A program made the position numbers and the translations under genes. From contig JAYTUU010000091.1 of NCBI GenBank assembly GCA_043744375.1, forward strand, positions 1 to 22,237: DNA of 22,237 nucleotides, in the 5' to 3' direction. Source of the stretch: CAIYPH01 sp043744375 (GTDB lineage: Bacteria; Pseudomonadota; Alphaproteobacteria; Acetobacterales; Acetobacteraceae). The notes beneath the pieces are model-generated. The model was not told the DNA's origin, did not search any database, and was given only the letters and a program-made list of their open reading frames with translations. Position 1 is the stretch's first letter; each line of letters begins with the position of its first letter. Below, one piece after another: positions 14,701 through 22,237 of the stretch.

Positions 14701-15970
14701 AGCGCTTCTCGAAATCCGTCCGCTCATGCACGGGCAGCCCGTGCAGATGCCGGCGCAGGCAGTCGAGCGCCAATTCGGCCGCACCCAGGCGGATCCATTC
14801 ATGGCCGCCGAGCATGCGCGTGCCACGGATCACCGTGCCGATCGGGCTGGCAATGGCGATCTGGATGGTGCCGCCGAGATCGCGCCGATCCGGCCCCTCA
14901 TCGACGTCGATCAGCACCACCAGCGCATGGGTGGACCCTGACTCCTTCGCCAGGGATTCGGCCATCGCCGCGGCCTCCTCCCCGGTATAGCCGTCCGGCG
15001 CCGGGCAACCGGCCAGCCCCGCCGCGCGATGCAGCTCCTCCTTGTCGCGCGACACCAGCACGCGGCGGATGACATGGCGCGCCGCCGGCAGCGGCACCAT
15101 GCGCGAGGCAATCACGCCCCCCGTATAGGTCTCCGCGATCGCCAGTGTGCCTTCCTGGCGCGTCAGTGACGCGAGCACCACGCCTTCGAGCGACTGGTCA
15201 TCCTCGGCGATGATGAAATTGGCGATGCGCCGCTGCACCTCCGCCTGCACGGGCGCCAGCTTGACCGCGATATCGTCGGCATCCACGCCGCGCACGGTCA
15301 GCTTGATCTCGATCTGCGGGTAGTGCGCGCGGAACCCGAGCTTCACCGAGCCATCCGGCGCGAGGTCCTCGACCCCCGCCAGGATCTGGTCGATATGCGA
15401 CTCACCCAGGCCATAACAGTGGAAACGCTTGAGCTTGATCACCCCCGGCGCCCCGCTGCGCGCCAGCAGCCGCGGGATCAACTGCTGTTCGAGCATCCGG
15501 TGCAACTCACGCGGCACGCCCGGCGTGAAGAAGAATCGCGCCCGTCCGATATCGAGCGCGAAGCCGCAGGCAGTGCCGATCGGGTTGTCGATGAACTCGG
15601 CCCCCTCCGGCAGCATCGCCTGCTTGGTGTTGTTCGGTGGCATGGTCCGCCCGCGGCTGGTGAAGAAATGCTCCATCCGCGCCAGCCATTCCGCGTCCAG
15701 CACCAGGCCGACCCCGGCCGCCTGTGCCGCGATCTCCTGCGACAGGTCATCGACCGTCGGCCCGAGACCGCCATTGACGATGACGGCATCGGCCCGCTGG
15801 GAAGCCAGATGGAACGCACTCAACAGCGCATCCCGGTCATCCCCGACCGTCGTTCCCCAATAGACCGACAAGCCCACGTCTTCGAGCTTCTGGGCCATGT
15901 AGGAGAAGTTCGTGTTGGTGATCTTGCCGGTCAGCACCTCGTCGCCGGTGCAAAGAATTTCGATCTTCAT
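14699..15970 (-). CDS. cinA: CinA-like protein: MoCF domain plus divergent NMN-amidase domain
   Basis: CinA-family protein of 423 residues. The N-terminal COG1058/MoCF domain is well kept: MKIEILCTGDEVLTGKI, NGGLGPTVDDLS (66-77), FFFTPGVPRE (147-155) and GLGESHID; in the family it hydrolyses ADP-ribose or related dinucleotides. The C-terminal domain corresponds to PncC, which deamidates nicotinamide mononucleotide in NAD recycling, but is divergent: the AESxTGG active-site motif reads AETYTGG (279-285), with Thr in place of the nucleophile Ser, and the VxYSNxxK segment is not recognisable (VLVSRDKEELHRAAG). Amidase activity is therefore doubtful. The gene starts 14 bases after the FAH-family stop, so co-transcription is likely; no strong Shine-Dalgarno. 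It converges with the DHA2-like MFS gene. Confidence 0.88.
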   Translation of the reverse strand: MKIEILCTGDEVLTGKITNTNFSYMAQKLEDVGLSVYWGTTVGDDRDALLSAFHLASQRADAVIVNGGLGPTVDDLSQEIAAQAAGVGLVLDAEWLARMEHFFTSRGRTMPPNNTKQAMLPEGAEFIDNPIGTACGFALDIGRARFFFTPGVPRELHRMLEQQLIPRLLARSGAPGVIKLKRFHCYGLGESHIDQILAGVEDLAPDGSVKLGFRAHYPQIEIKLTVRGVDADDIAVKLAPVQAEVQRRIANFIIAEDDQSLEGVVLASLTRQEGTLAIAETYTGGVIASRMVPLPAARHVIRRVLVSRDKEELHRAAGLAGCPAPDGYTGEEAAAMAESLAKESGSTHALVVLIDVDEGPDRRDLGGTIQIAIASPIGTVIRGTRMLGGHEWIRLGAAELALDCLRRHLHGLPVHERTDFEKR

Positions 15971-15984
15971 GGGGATGTCCGTGC

Positions 15985-16905
15985 TCAGGCGTATTTGCCG
16001 GTGCGTTGCGGCGACGTCTCCGGCTTCATGCCCGCACGCTCCAGCCGCGTGTCGCGCCCCCAGGTCCGCCCGAGCGCGTCGGACACGGTGATCGAGAGCT
16101 TGCCGACGTTCTCGACCTCGAGATCGATCTTGTCGCCATGCTGGAAGGCGTGCAGCCCGCGATGATTAGTGCCGGTGGCCAGAATGTCGCCGGGCAGCAG
16201 CGTGTGAACGGAACTGACCCACTCGATGCAGCGGCGGATCTTGTGCGCCATGTCATCGGTGTTGAAATTCTGCTTCAACTCGCCGTTGTTCCACAGCTTC
16301 ACCTGAAGTTTCTGCGGATCGGCGATCTCGTCGGCGGTGACGATATACGGCCCGATCGGCGCGAAGGTTTCGCGCGACTTCATCTGGTAGAAGGCCGGCA
16401 CGCCACGCGCCGAGCCGTCGATGAAGCAGGTATAGCCGAACACGTAGTCCATCGCGTCGGCCGCCTTCACGTTGGCGGCGGTCTTGCCGATGACCAGCGC
16501 CAGTTCGGCCTCGCCCTCGAAGATGCTCGCCGCCACATCCGGCAGCACCATCGTGCCGCCCGGCCCGATGACGCAGGTGGACGCCTTCTGGAACGCGTTG
16601 ATGGCGGCCGGTTCGCTGCGCGTGCCGTCCTCCATGTAGTTCACCGCCATGCACACGATGTTGGCCGGGCGCGGCAAAGGCGGGCGCAGCGTCACGGTCG
16701 CCAGCTTCACCCCGGCGCCAGCGGAAGCCGCCTCGATCCGGCCACGATACTCGGCAAACCGCCCAATGAGGTTGCTGATCAGGTCATGCGGCCCGGTATG
16801 CGGAATGTCACGCACGACGTCGGTGACATCGACGATGCTGTCGCCCTTGACGACGCCGAGGCGGAAGTCCCCACGCTGAGTATCATTGAAATATGCGAGC
16901 TTCAT
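15985..16905 (-). CDS. Fumarylacetoacetate hydrolase (FAH) family protein
   Basis: FAH-superfamily protein of 306 residues. The N-terminal domain (MKLAYFNDTQRGDFRLGVV) is followed by the catalytic domain with RPANIVCMAVNY, K107 in NAFQKAST, the divalent-metal ligands E132 and E134 in FEGEAELALVIGK, and D163 in CFIDGSARG. PGDILATGT and GLH follow near the C-terminus. Members hydrolyse fumarylacetoacetate or fumarylpyruvate, or decarboxylate/isomerise 2-oxo acids in aromatic breakdown; no neighbour decides between them. The start at 16905 has GGGAGG five bases upstream. It precedes cinA by 14 bases and follows the HutD-like gene by 63 bases on the same strand, so these may form one transcript with the amidotransferase gene. 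Confidence 0.9.
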   Translation of the reverse strand: MKLAYFNDTQRGDFRLGVVKGDSIVDVTDVVRDIPHTGPHDLISNLIGRFAEYRGRIEAASAGAGVKLATVTLRPPLPRPANIVCMAVNYMEDGTRSEPAAINAFQKASTCVIGPGGTMVLPDVAASIFEGEAELALVIGKTAANVKAADAMDYVFGYTCFIDGSARGVPAFYQMKSRETFAPIGPYIVTADEIADPQKLQVKLWNNGELKQNFNTDDMAHKIRRCIEWVSSVHTLLPGDILATGTNHRGLHAFQHGDKIDLEVENVGKLSITVSDALGRTWGRDTRLERAGMKPETSPQRTGKYA

Positions 16906-16968
16906 GGTGCCCTCCCGAGATATGTTGGGGGAGGATACCGAACCCCAGGCGGCGCGGCTAGGAGGGGT

Positions 16969-17505
16969 TCAGGCCGCGCGCACGCTGATCCGGCACACAA
17001 GAGCATCGGCGGACGCATGCACGCCAACGGGACCATCCAGCCGCAGCGCATCATGCCGCCCCGCCGTCAGCGCGCCGACGGTCACGCTGCCCGCCAGCAC
17101 GACCAGCACGTCCGCCACCGCATCGCGCGGATCGACTGCGGACGGCGCCGGCCCAACCGTGACGCTGTGGCGCCAGCGCGCCCGCTCGGTATGGGCGTTC
17201 AGCACCATGCAGGGCGCGCCATGGATGCGGCACTCCACCCGCCAGCCACCATCGAACGGCGTCGGGCGATGCCGCGTAGCGACGTCCAACGCCTTGCCCT
17301 CGGCATCCACCAGCGAAAACCTGGGGCCCTCGACAAGCGTGATCGTGCGTTCATGCCCCGCATAGTCGGAGAACGCCGCGTCGGCATCCAGGAAGGCGTA
17401 ACCAATCAGCCAACCCGGCCCGGTCGCGATATCCGCCTTCCGTCCCGCGCCGTTGCGCCACAGGGAAACCGCAAGGTCGGCCCGGCGGATCAGCGTCGCG
17501 CTCAT
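16969..17505 (-). CDS. HutD/Ves family cupin-like protein
   Basis: HutD/Ves family protein of 178 residues, with the conserved N-terminal WRNGAGRKADIA (family WKNGGG...EIA), GWLIGYAFLDADAAFSDYAGHERTITLVEG and a DGGWRVECRIHGAPCMVLNAHTER-type middle. HutD sits in histidine utilisation operons in many bacteria and has been proposed to bind formylated intermediates or limit flux; Ves was linked to cold response. No other hut gene is in the window. Its ATG overlaps the TGA of the upstream amidotransferase gene (ATGA at 17502-17505), implying coupled translation and possibly linked function. Residues beyond the stop at 16969 are absent, so the length is near normal. Confidence 0.85.
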   Translation of the reverse strand: MSATLIRRADLAVSLWRNGAGRKADIATGPGWLIGYAFLDADAAFSDYAGHERTITLVEGPRFSLVDAEGKALDVATRHRPTPFDGGWRVECRIHGAPCMVLNAHTERARWRHSVTVGPAPSAVDPRDAVADVLVVLAGSVTVGALTAGRHDALRLDGPVGVHASADALVCRISVRAA

Positions 17506-18374
17506 CCGACGATCACCCCCGTGCCGGACAGGAAATTCCCCAGCATCCGCTCGCAGAACGGGATCGGCCGATAGGCGGCGGCCCGCTCCGGCTCGCTCGC
17601 CGCCCACACGGCCCCGAACAGATCGGCGGTCGCTTCAGGATGGAACTGCACCGACAACCAGTTGCCACCATGGTCAAGCGCCGCGGCCGGCAGGTCCGGG
17701 CGAGTCGCGAGCACCACGGCATCGGCGGGCGGCGTCTCCACACGGTCGTAATTGCCCCAATGGAACGGCGCATCCGGCCCGAAGCCCTCGAACAGGAAAT
17801 GTCCCGCCCCCGCCGCCGTCAGCGTCAGCGGATAGGACCCCGCCGTCACCCCCGCCGGATTGCGCCCGACCGTCCCGCCCTCCAGCACGCTCGCCAGTTG
17901 ATGCCCGCCGCAAATGCCAAAAAACGGCCGCCCCGTCGTCCGCCACGCCCGCAGGAAATCGAGAATGCGCGCCTGGAACGCATGCCCGTCATGCACCGAC
18001 GCCACGCTGCCGCCCAGGATCACCGCATCGATCGCGCCGAGATCCTCCGGCAACACCTCGCCGAGATGGGTCCGCACGGCGCGATACTCGATCCGATCGA
18101 GCAGCCCGAGACTGTCCAGGCAGCCGCGCATCCACACCGTCTCGTCATCCCCGCCAGGCAGCCGGCAGAAGGCGCGCGGATCATAGCTGCCAGGCTCGCC
18201 GAGCTGAGAGATGAACAATACCACCGGCCGGCGCGGTACCGGCTCGGCATCGCGGCCGCGCGACTGCTGCTTGCGGCGCCTGAGATTGTCGCGCAACGCC
18301 GCCGCCTCCCGCGCAATCCGCTCGGCGGCACGGGCACGGGCGGCATCGGTCATGCTGGGCGGAGATCCGGACAT
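17502..18374 (-). CDS. Class I glutamine amidotransferase-like protein
   Basis: Protein of about 290 residues with a class I glutamine amidotransferase domain. The nucleophile elbow is FGICGGHQLAS (C155), and the second catalytic pair is H245/E247 in QFHPEA. The oxyanion-side segment AVILGGSVASVHDG is also present. It has an extra basic N-terminal stretch (residues 9-49, rich in R, K and A) before the first strand PVVLFISQLGEPG. Such stand-alone domains include GMP-synthase-like and gamma-glutamyl hydrolases of polyamines (PuuD-like); which applies is unclear. ATG 18374 has GGGA upstream; ATG 18353 is an alternative. The frame stays open upstream to 18830 through the repeat mosaic, which is not credible coding sequence. 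Its TGA overlaps the HutD-like ATG. Confidence 0.83.
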   Translation of the reverse strand: MSGSPPSMTDAARARAAERIAREAAALRDNLRRRKQQSRGRDAEPVPRRPVVLFISQLGEPGSYDPRAFCRLPGGDDETVWMRGCLDSLGLLDRIEYRAVRTHLGEVLPEDLGAIDAVILGGSVASVHDGHAFQARILDFLRAWRTTGRPFFGICGGHQLASVLEGGTVGRNPAGVTAGSYPLTLTAAGAGHFLFEGFGPDAPFHWGNYDRVETPPADAVVLATRPDLPAAALDHGGNWLSVQFHPEATADLFGAVWAASEPERAAAYRPIPFCERMLGNFLSGTGVIVG

Positions 18375-18433
18375 ACGGCAAACATTCCCGCAGCACCGTC
18401 CGTCGTCAAGGGACGGCAGCGGCGGCCCCAGGA

Positions 18434-18790
18434 CAATCGGGTGAAGGCTCAAGCTGCAATCAAGGCTCCGCCGGCAAGCCCGCGTCAGGCGCGCGCTTGC
18501 GTGCCGAAAGCGGCTGGGGGGCGCGCCCCTTTGATCCCCCCTACTGCTCGCGGCTGGATCGATGATCTTCGGTTGACATGATACATTCTCGCCCGATGCG
18601 CTGGCGAAGCCCCCGGGGCGCTGGCGAAGCCAAGGAATCCTTGTCCCGTTTCCGCATTGCACACAAGCCGAAATGCCGAGCACGCGGGAATGCTGATCCA
18701 GCCGCGAGAAGTCGGGGGGATCAAAGGGGCGTGCCCCTTTGCCGCCGGAGGCGTCCTTGTTCACCCGATTGCCCTGGCGGCGGCCCGCGG
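18434..18790. repeat. Mosaic of facing hairpin repeats between the amidotransferase and tRNA genes
   Basis: The stretch 18375-18873 holds no gene. It is built of inverted modules. CAATCGGGTGAA (about 18434-18445) recurs inverted at about 18769-18780. A segment at 18458-18479 is the inverse of 6564-6585. A degenerate hairpin copy (18514-18533, with GATCCCCCCTACTGCTCGCG after it) faces an intact one on the minus strand (18722-18741), and their tails CTCGCGGCTGGATC pair as inverted repeats (18547-18560 with 18695-18708). In the middle, GCGCTGGCGAAGCC is repeated directly (18598-18611 and 18618-18631). The whole resembles a BIME-like mosaic. It lies upstream of the amidotransferase start, so that gene's promoter must lie in or beside it. 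Confidence 0.75.
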
Positions 18791-18873
18791 AGCCTTTGTC
18801 CTCACCGCAGACGACGTGTAACACTTGCACACCGGCGCGCGTGGCGTTACGTAGCCGCGCCCGCCGGTGATGG

Positions 18874-18926
<53 letters not shown>

Positions 18927-18948
<22 letters not shown>

Positions 18949-20102
18949 TTCCCCGTGACCAATCGCTTGCGCTCCAAACGCCGGGCGAACCAGCCCAGCA
19001 CCAGGCACCCCACCACGATCACCGGCACGTCGATCGCCAGCATCACCATCGGCGGCAGGAAGCGGAACAGCGTCGCCACGCCCCAGGAGAGGAAAATCCC
19101 GAGGCAGAACACCTCCAGGCTCCACCGCCCGACCCGCGCCATCCATTGCGCCACCCGGCCGTTCATCCACGCCGCCTGCCGCGGCACGAACCGCGCGACC
19201 AGCCAGGCCAGGGCGAAGGCATGCAACGCCCGCAGCGGCGCCAGATCAGGCTTCCAGTCGATCCGGCTCGTCAGCGGATCCGGCGCCGGCAGCGGCGGCA
19301 CCCCATGCCACGCCAGCTTCGTCCACAACGCCCCGGCCACCAGCAGAACCGCGGCGGCAGTCAACGCGCGGTCCCACCGCACCGGCAAGTCGAGCGCCCG
19401 GCCCTCGCGCAACGCCCGCGCGCCAAGCCAGGCCCCGGTGAGGTAGAGCAGCTGCCACGCGAACGGATTGAACGCGATGCCGCCCGACGCCGGCAACGCG
19501 GGCATGTCGAGCCCAAAGCCCCAGGCCGCCACATAGAACGAGAGCGGCATCAGCAACGCCCGGTCGCCCCATCGCGCCGACATCCAGGCAAACACCGGCA
19601 GCAACAGCATGCACCAGACGAAACTCGGCAGAATGCCCATGTAATCCGGCTGGAACAGCATCAGCGGCACACCGGGGATCGCATGCCAGGGATCATCGCG
19701 CAGCGCCATCCAGCCGAGCCGCGCGGCCTCGCCGGCCAACCCCAACTGCGTCGCCGCCAGGACCATGAGTCCGAACAGCGCAAACACCAGCAAATGAATG
19801 CGATACAGCCGCCACACCCGCCCCAGCAGGTCCCGCCGCGCCGCCCGGAACCCGTCGCGCGCCTGCTTGCGGGCGAACACGCTGCCAAGGGTAAATCCGC
19901 TGAGCAGGATGAACTGCTCCGAACTGTCGGAAAATCCCCAGGCACCATGGATCAGCCAGGCGCCAACGATACTGCCCGTGGCATGGCTCGCGAAGATCGA
20001 CAATTGCAGCCAGCCGCGCACGATATCAAGCCGCGTGTCCCGCGCCGGGCGCGCCGGCACAACCAGGACCATCGCCTCCGGGCGCTGGTAGAAGCCGTCC
20101 AT
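18927..20102 (-). CDS. opgC: OpgC-family acyltransferase/membrane protein
   Basis: Integral membrane protein of 391 residues with about ten helices and the OpgC N-terminal signature RDTRLDIVRGWLQLSIFASH, then FSDSSEQFILLSGFTLG (family: FSDAAExFVLLSG). OpgC adds succinyl groups to osmoregulated periplasmic glucans; no opgG/opgH genes are in the window, so the acceptor may differ. In relatives the first motif usually reads IDHxPGN; here it is ASHATGS, keeping the histidine only. The start at 20102 has AAGGAGG seven bases upstream. The stop codon lies inside the T-loop sequence of the convergent tRNA-Thr gene, so the C-terminal residues (about VTGNGAARQD) are encoded partly by the antisense of the tRNA. 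It diverges from dcd over 128 bases. Confidence 0.83.
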
Positions 20103-20230
20103 CGCCCGCCCTCCTTCTGGTGCCTACATGACTAGGTCCGTCCCAGCGGGCAAAACGTTTCACCGCGCCGGAAGAAAATTTGCCGGCACGGCCAGCCCGG
20201 TCTAAACCGCGCCGCCCAAGGAGAAGCCCA

Positions 20231-20788
20231 ATGCCCGTCATGTCCGATCGCTGGATCCGCCGCATGGCCACCGAACACGCGATGATCACCCCGTTTGTCG
20301 AAACCCAGAAGCGCGACGGCGTGATCAGCTACGGCCTCTCCAGCTACGGCTATGACGCGCGCTGCGCCGACGCCTTCAAGGTCTTCACCAACGTCGACGC
20401 CGCCATCGTCGACCCGAAGGACTTCTCCCAGGCGAGCTTCGTCGACCGCTCCGGGCCGGTCTGCATCATCCCGCCGAACAGTTTTGTCCTTACCCATACC
20501 GTCGAGTATTTCCGCATTCCCCGCGATGTTCTCGTCGTCTGCCTGGGCAAATCGACCTATGCGCGCTGCGGCATCATCGTGAACGTGACGCCGCTGGAAC
20601 CGGAATGGGAAGGCCAGGTGACCATCGAGATCAGCAACACCACCCCGCTGCCGGCCAAAATCTACGCCTTCGAAGGCATCTGCCAGTTCCTTTTCCTGCA
20701 AGGCAACGAGCAGTGCGAAACGAGCTACGCCGAGAAGGCCGGAAAATACATGCATCAACGTGGCGTGGCACTTCCACGGCTCGGTTAA
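20231..20788 (+). CDS. dcd: dCTP deaminase
   Basis: Converts dCTP to dUTP, feeding dTMP synthesis via dUTPase. The 185-residue product has MSDRWIRRMA, the SYGLSSYGYDARC strand, the active-site GKSTYARCGI with its Arg, and the catalytic glutamate in PEWEGQVTIEISNTTPLPAKIYAFEGICQ-type sequence. ATG 20231 follows AAGGAG by seven bases, and the start MPVMSDRW is usual for alphaproteobacteria; ATG 20240 is less likely. The length matches the trimeric Dcd family. murA starts 18 bases after its stop, so the pair is probably co-transcribed from a promoter in the 128-base gap shared with opgC. Confidence 0.96.
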   Translation: MPVMSDRWIRRMATEHAMITPFVETQKRDGVISYGLSSYGYDARCADAFKVFTNVDAAIVDPKDFSQASFVDRSGPVCIIPPNSFVLTHTVEYFRIPRDVLVVCLGKSTYARCGIIVNVTPLEPEWEGQVTIEISNTTPLPAKIYAFEGICQFLFLQGNEQCETSYAEKAGKYMHQRGVALPRLG

Positions 20789-20806
20789 AGTGATATATCA
20801 AGACCC

Positions 20807-22072
20807 ATGGATCGTTTTCGCATTCGCGGCGGCCGGCCGCTTTCCGGCGACATCGTCATCGGCGGCGCCAAGAACGCCGCCCTCCCCCTCATGGCCGCCG
20901 GCCTGCTGACCGATCAGCGCCTGGTGCTGACCAACGTGCCGCGACTCGCGGACATCCACACCATGGGCCAACTGCTCGCCCAGCACGGCATCGCCGTCGA
21001 ACGCGCCAGCAATGACGGCCGCACGCTGTCGCTCGGCGGCCCGATCACCAATACCGAGGCGCCCTACGACATCGTGCGCAAGATGCGCGCCTCCTTCCTG
21101 GTGCTCGGCCCGCTGGTCGCGCGCACCGGCGAGGCCCGCGTCTCCCTGCCCGGCGGCTGCGCGATCGGGGCTCGGCCCGTTGATCTGCACCTCAAGGGGC
21201 TGGAGCAGATGGGCGCGACCATCCGGCTCGATGCCGGCTACGTCATCGCCGCGGCGCCCCAGGGCCTGAAGGGTGCGACCATCGTGTTCCCCTTCCCCAG
21301 CGTCGGCGCCACCGAGAACCTGCTGACGGCGGCCAGCCTCGCCGACGGCCAGACCATCCTCGCCAACGCCGCCCGCGAGCCGGAAATCACCAACCTCGCC
21401 GAATGCCTGGTCGCCATGGGCGCCCGCATCACCGGCATCGGCACCGACCGGCTGACCATCGAGGGCGTAAAATCCCTCCACGGCGCCACCCACGCGATCA
21501 TCCCCGACCGCATCGAAACCGGCTCCTACGCCTGTGCCGCCGCCATCACCGGCGGCGCCGTGCATCTGCGCCACGCCCGCATGGACCATCTCGGCGCCGT
21601 CGTGCGCACCCTGCACGAAGCCGGCGTCGAGATCACCGAGGAGGGCGACGGCCTCGCCGTCAAGCGCCGCAACGGCCTGCACGGCATCGACTTCATCACC
21701 GAACCCTATCCGGGTTTCCCGACCGACATGCAGGCCCAACTGATGGCCCTGATGTGCGTCGCCGACGGCGCCTCGATGATTACCGAGAACATCTTCGAAG
21801 ACCGCTTCGGCCACGCCGACGAACTCCGCCGCATGGGCGCCAGCATCAAGGTCCACGGCGCCTCCGCCATCATCCGCGGCACCCCGCACGGCCTCTCCGG
21901 CGCCCCGGTGATGGCGAGCGACCTGCGCGCCAGCTTCGGCCTCATCGTCGCCGGCCTCGCCGCCGCGGGCGAAACCACCGTCAACCGCGTCTACCACCTC
22001 GACCGCGGCTACGAAGCCGCCGAACTCAAACTCGCCGCCGTCGGCGCCGACATCGAACGCGTCGCCGGCTAA
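20807..22072 (+). CDS. murA: UDP-N-acetylglucosamine 1-carboxyvinyltransferase
   Basis: First committed enzyme of peptidoglycan synthesis, transferring enolpyruvyl from PEP to UDP-GlcNAc in the cytoplasm. The 421-residue protein has K22-N23 in GGAKNAALP, the catalytic cysteine C118 in PGGCAIGARPVD (the fosfomycin target residue, so not the naturally resistant Asp form), and the general base D307 in PGFPTDMQAQ. The length is typical. It follows dcd by 18 bases; no strong Shine-Dalgarno is seen, so coupling to dcd is possible. Its TAA stop coincides with the first bases of a TAAGCAGAGATTCGCAGG repeat, exactly as in the sulfotransferase gene. Confidence 0.96.
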   Translation: MDRFRIRGGRPLSGDIVIGGAKNAALPLMAAGLLTDQRLVLTNVPRLADIHTMGQLLAQHGIAVERASNDGRTLSLGGPITNTEAPYDIVRKMRASFLVLGPLVARTGEARVSLPGGCAIGARPVDLHLKGLEQMGATIRLDAGYVIAAAPQGLKGATIVFPFPSVGATENLLTAASLADGQTILANAAREPEITNLAECLVAMGARITGIGTDRLTIEGVKSLHGATHAIIPDRIETGSYACAAAITGGAVHLRHARMDHLGAVVRTLHEAGVEITEEGDGLAVKRRNGLHGIDFITEPYPGFPTDMQAQLMALMCVADGASMITENIFEDRFGHADELRRMGASIKVHGASAIIRGTPHGLSGAPVMASDLRASFGLIVAGLAAAGETTVNRVYHLDRGYEAAELKLAAVGADIERVAG

Positions 22073-22237
22073 GCAGAGATTCGCAGGTTGGCCAACGGAA
22101 GGGCGTGCGTTTGCAGCGACGGCAAGCGCGCCTCCGGCGGCAAAGGGGCACGCCCCTTTGATCCCCCCGACTTTTTGCGCCGCAGGCCATCGACATCTCG
22201 GACCGCATTGCGATCGCGCGGGAGTTTGGGCTTCGCC
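22070..22237 (+). repeat. Fifth hairpin repeat copy, beginning at the murA stop and cut by the window end
   Basis: The element begins with TAAGCAGAGATTCGCAGG, whose TAA is the murA stop codon. It goes on through the GCCTCCGGCGG box, the hairpin CAAAGGGGC/GCCCCTTTG (22141-22160), GATCCCCCCGACT and the module ending GGGAGTTTGGGCTTCGCC at the window edge. Its first half matches 6834-6903 inverted and its second half matches 6628-6744 directly. It combines parts that are found in two separate copies at 6587-6903, so it may be closest to the complete form. It probably ends or stabilises the dcd-murA transcript. Confidence 0.8.

Noticed and set aside
18573..18601. TTGACA inside the repeat mosaic as a promoter
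   Set aside because: No acceptable -10 sequence follows at 16-18 bases, and it lies within repeated DNA pointing at the tRNA from almost 300 bases away.

Overview
The window is a GC-rich, densely coded piece of a bacterial chromosome. Protein style (alphaproteobacterial-type Dcd and MurA, a YicC-Gmk pair, high-GC codon use) and two kinds of intergenic repeat that I recall from acetic acid bacteria and relatives suggest an alphaproteobacterium, probably Acetobacteraceae or a near neighbour. This placement is inference; no rRNA or typing marker is present. There is no prophage, CRISPR array or intact insertion sequence.

Layout, left to right. An unassigned ORF fragment (2-235) is followed by a leftward, translationally coupled trio: yicC, gmk and an AEC-family transporter. 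Diverging from it are an SDR oxidoreductase, a collapsed metallo-beta-lactamase-fold relic, a BenE-type transporter, a thiolase-like protein and its DUF35 zinc-ribbon/OB partner. A gene-free stretch (6529-6900) holds two facing copies of a hairpin repeat. Next is a leftward group of two tandem Lin0512-family proteins and a sulfotransferase, divergent from a Baeyer-Villiger-type flavin monooxygenase. That gene converges on a leftward pair, a sugar-phosphate nucleotidyltransferase and a glyoxalase II-like hydrolase. An unusual AT-rich inverted-repeat cluster separates this pair from two divergent MFS transporters.

The right third has a leftward run of a class I glutamine amidotransferase, a HutD/Ves protein, an FAH-family protein and CinA. 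A second mosaic of facing hairpin repeats (18434-18790) follows, then tRNA-Thr(GGT), whose 3' end overlaps the end of a convergent opgC-like gene. Then come dcd and murA, and a fifth hairpin repeat that starts at the murA stop codon and runs off the window.

Housekeeping functions are nucleotide supply (gmk, dcd), RNA turnover (yicC), peptidoglycan precursor synthesis (murA) and a tRNA. The rest looks like accessory metabolism: possible acyl-CoA or aromatic-acid handling (BenE, thiolase, DUF35), ketone or aldehyde oxygenation, sulfation, nucleotide-sugar synthesis and export.

The most interesting signals are: (i) a five-copy hairpin repeat in which one copy carries two compensatory base-pair changes and which begins at the stop codons of two unrelated genes; (ii) tandem Lin0512 paralogues, one of which has lost the histidine of the family's GxGxDxHG motif; (iii) the tRNA/opgC antisense overlap; (iv) a CinA whose amidase domain lacks key residues; (v) the AT-rich inverted-repeat cluster.
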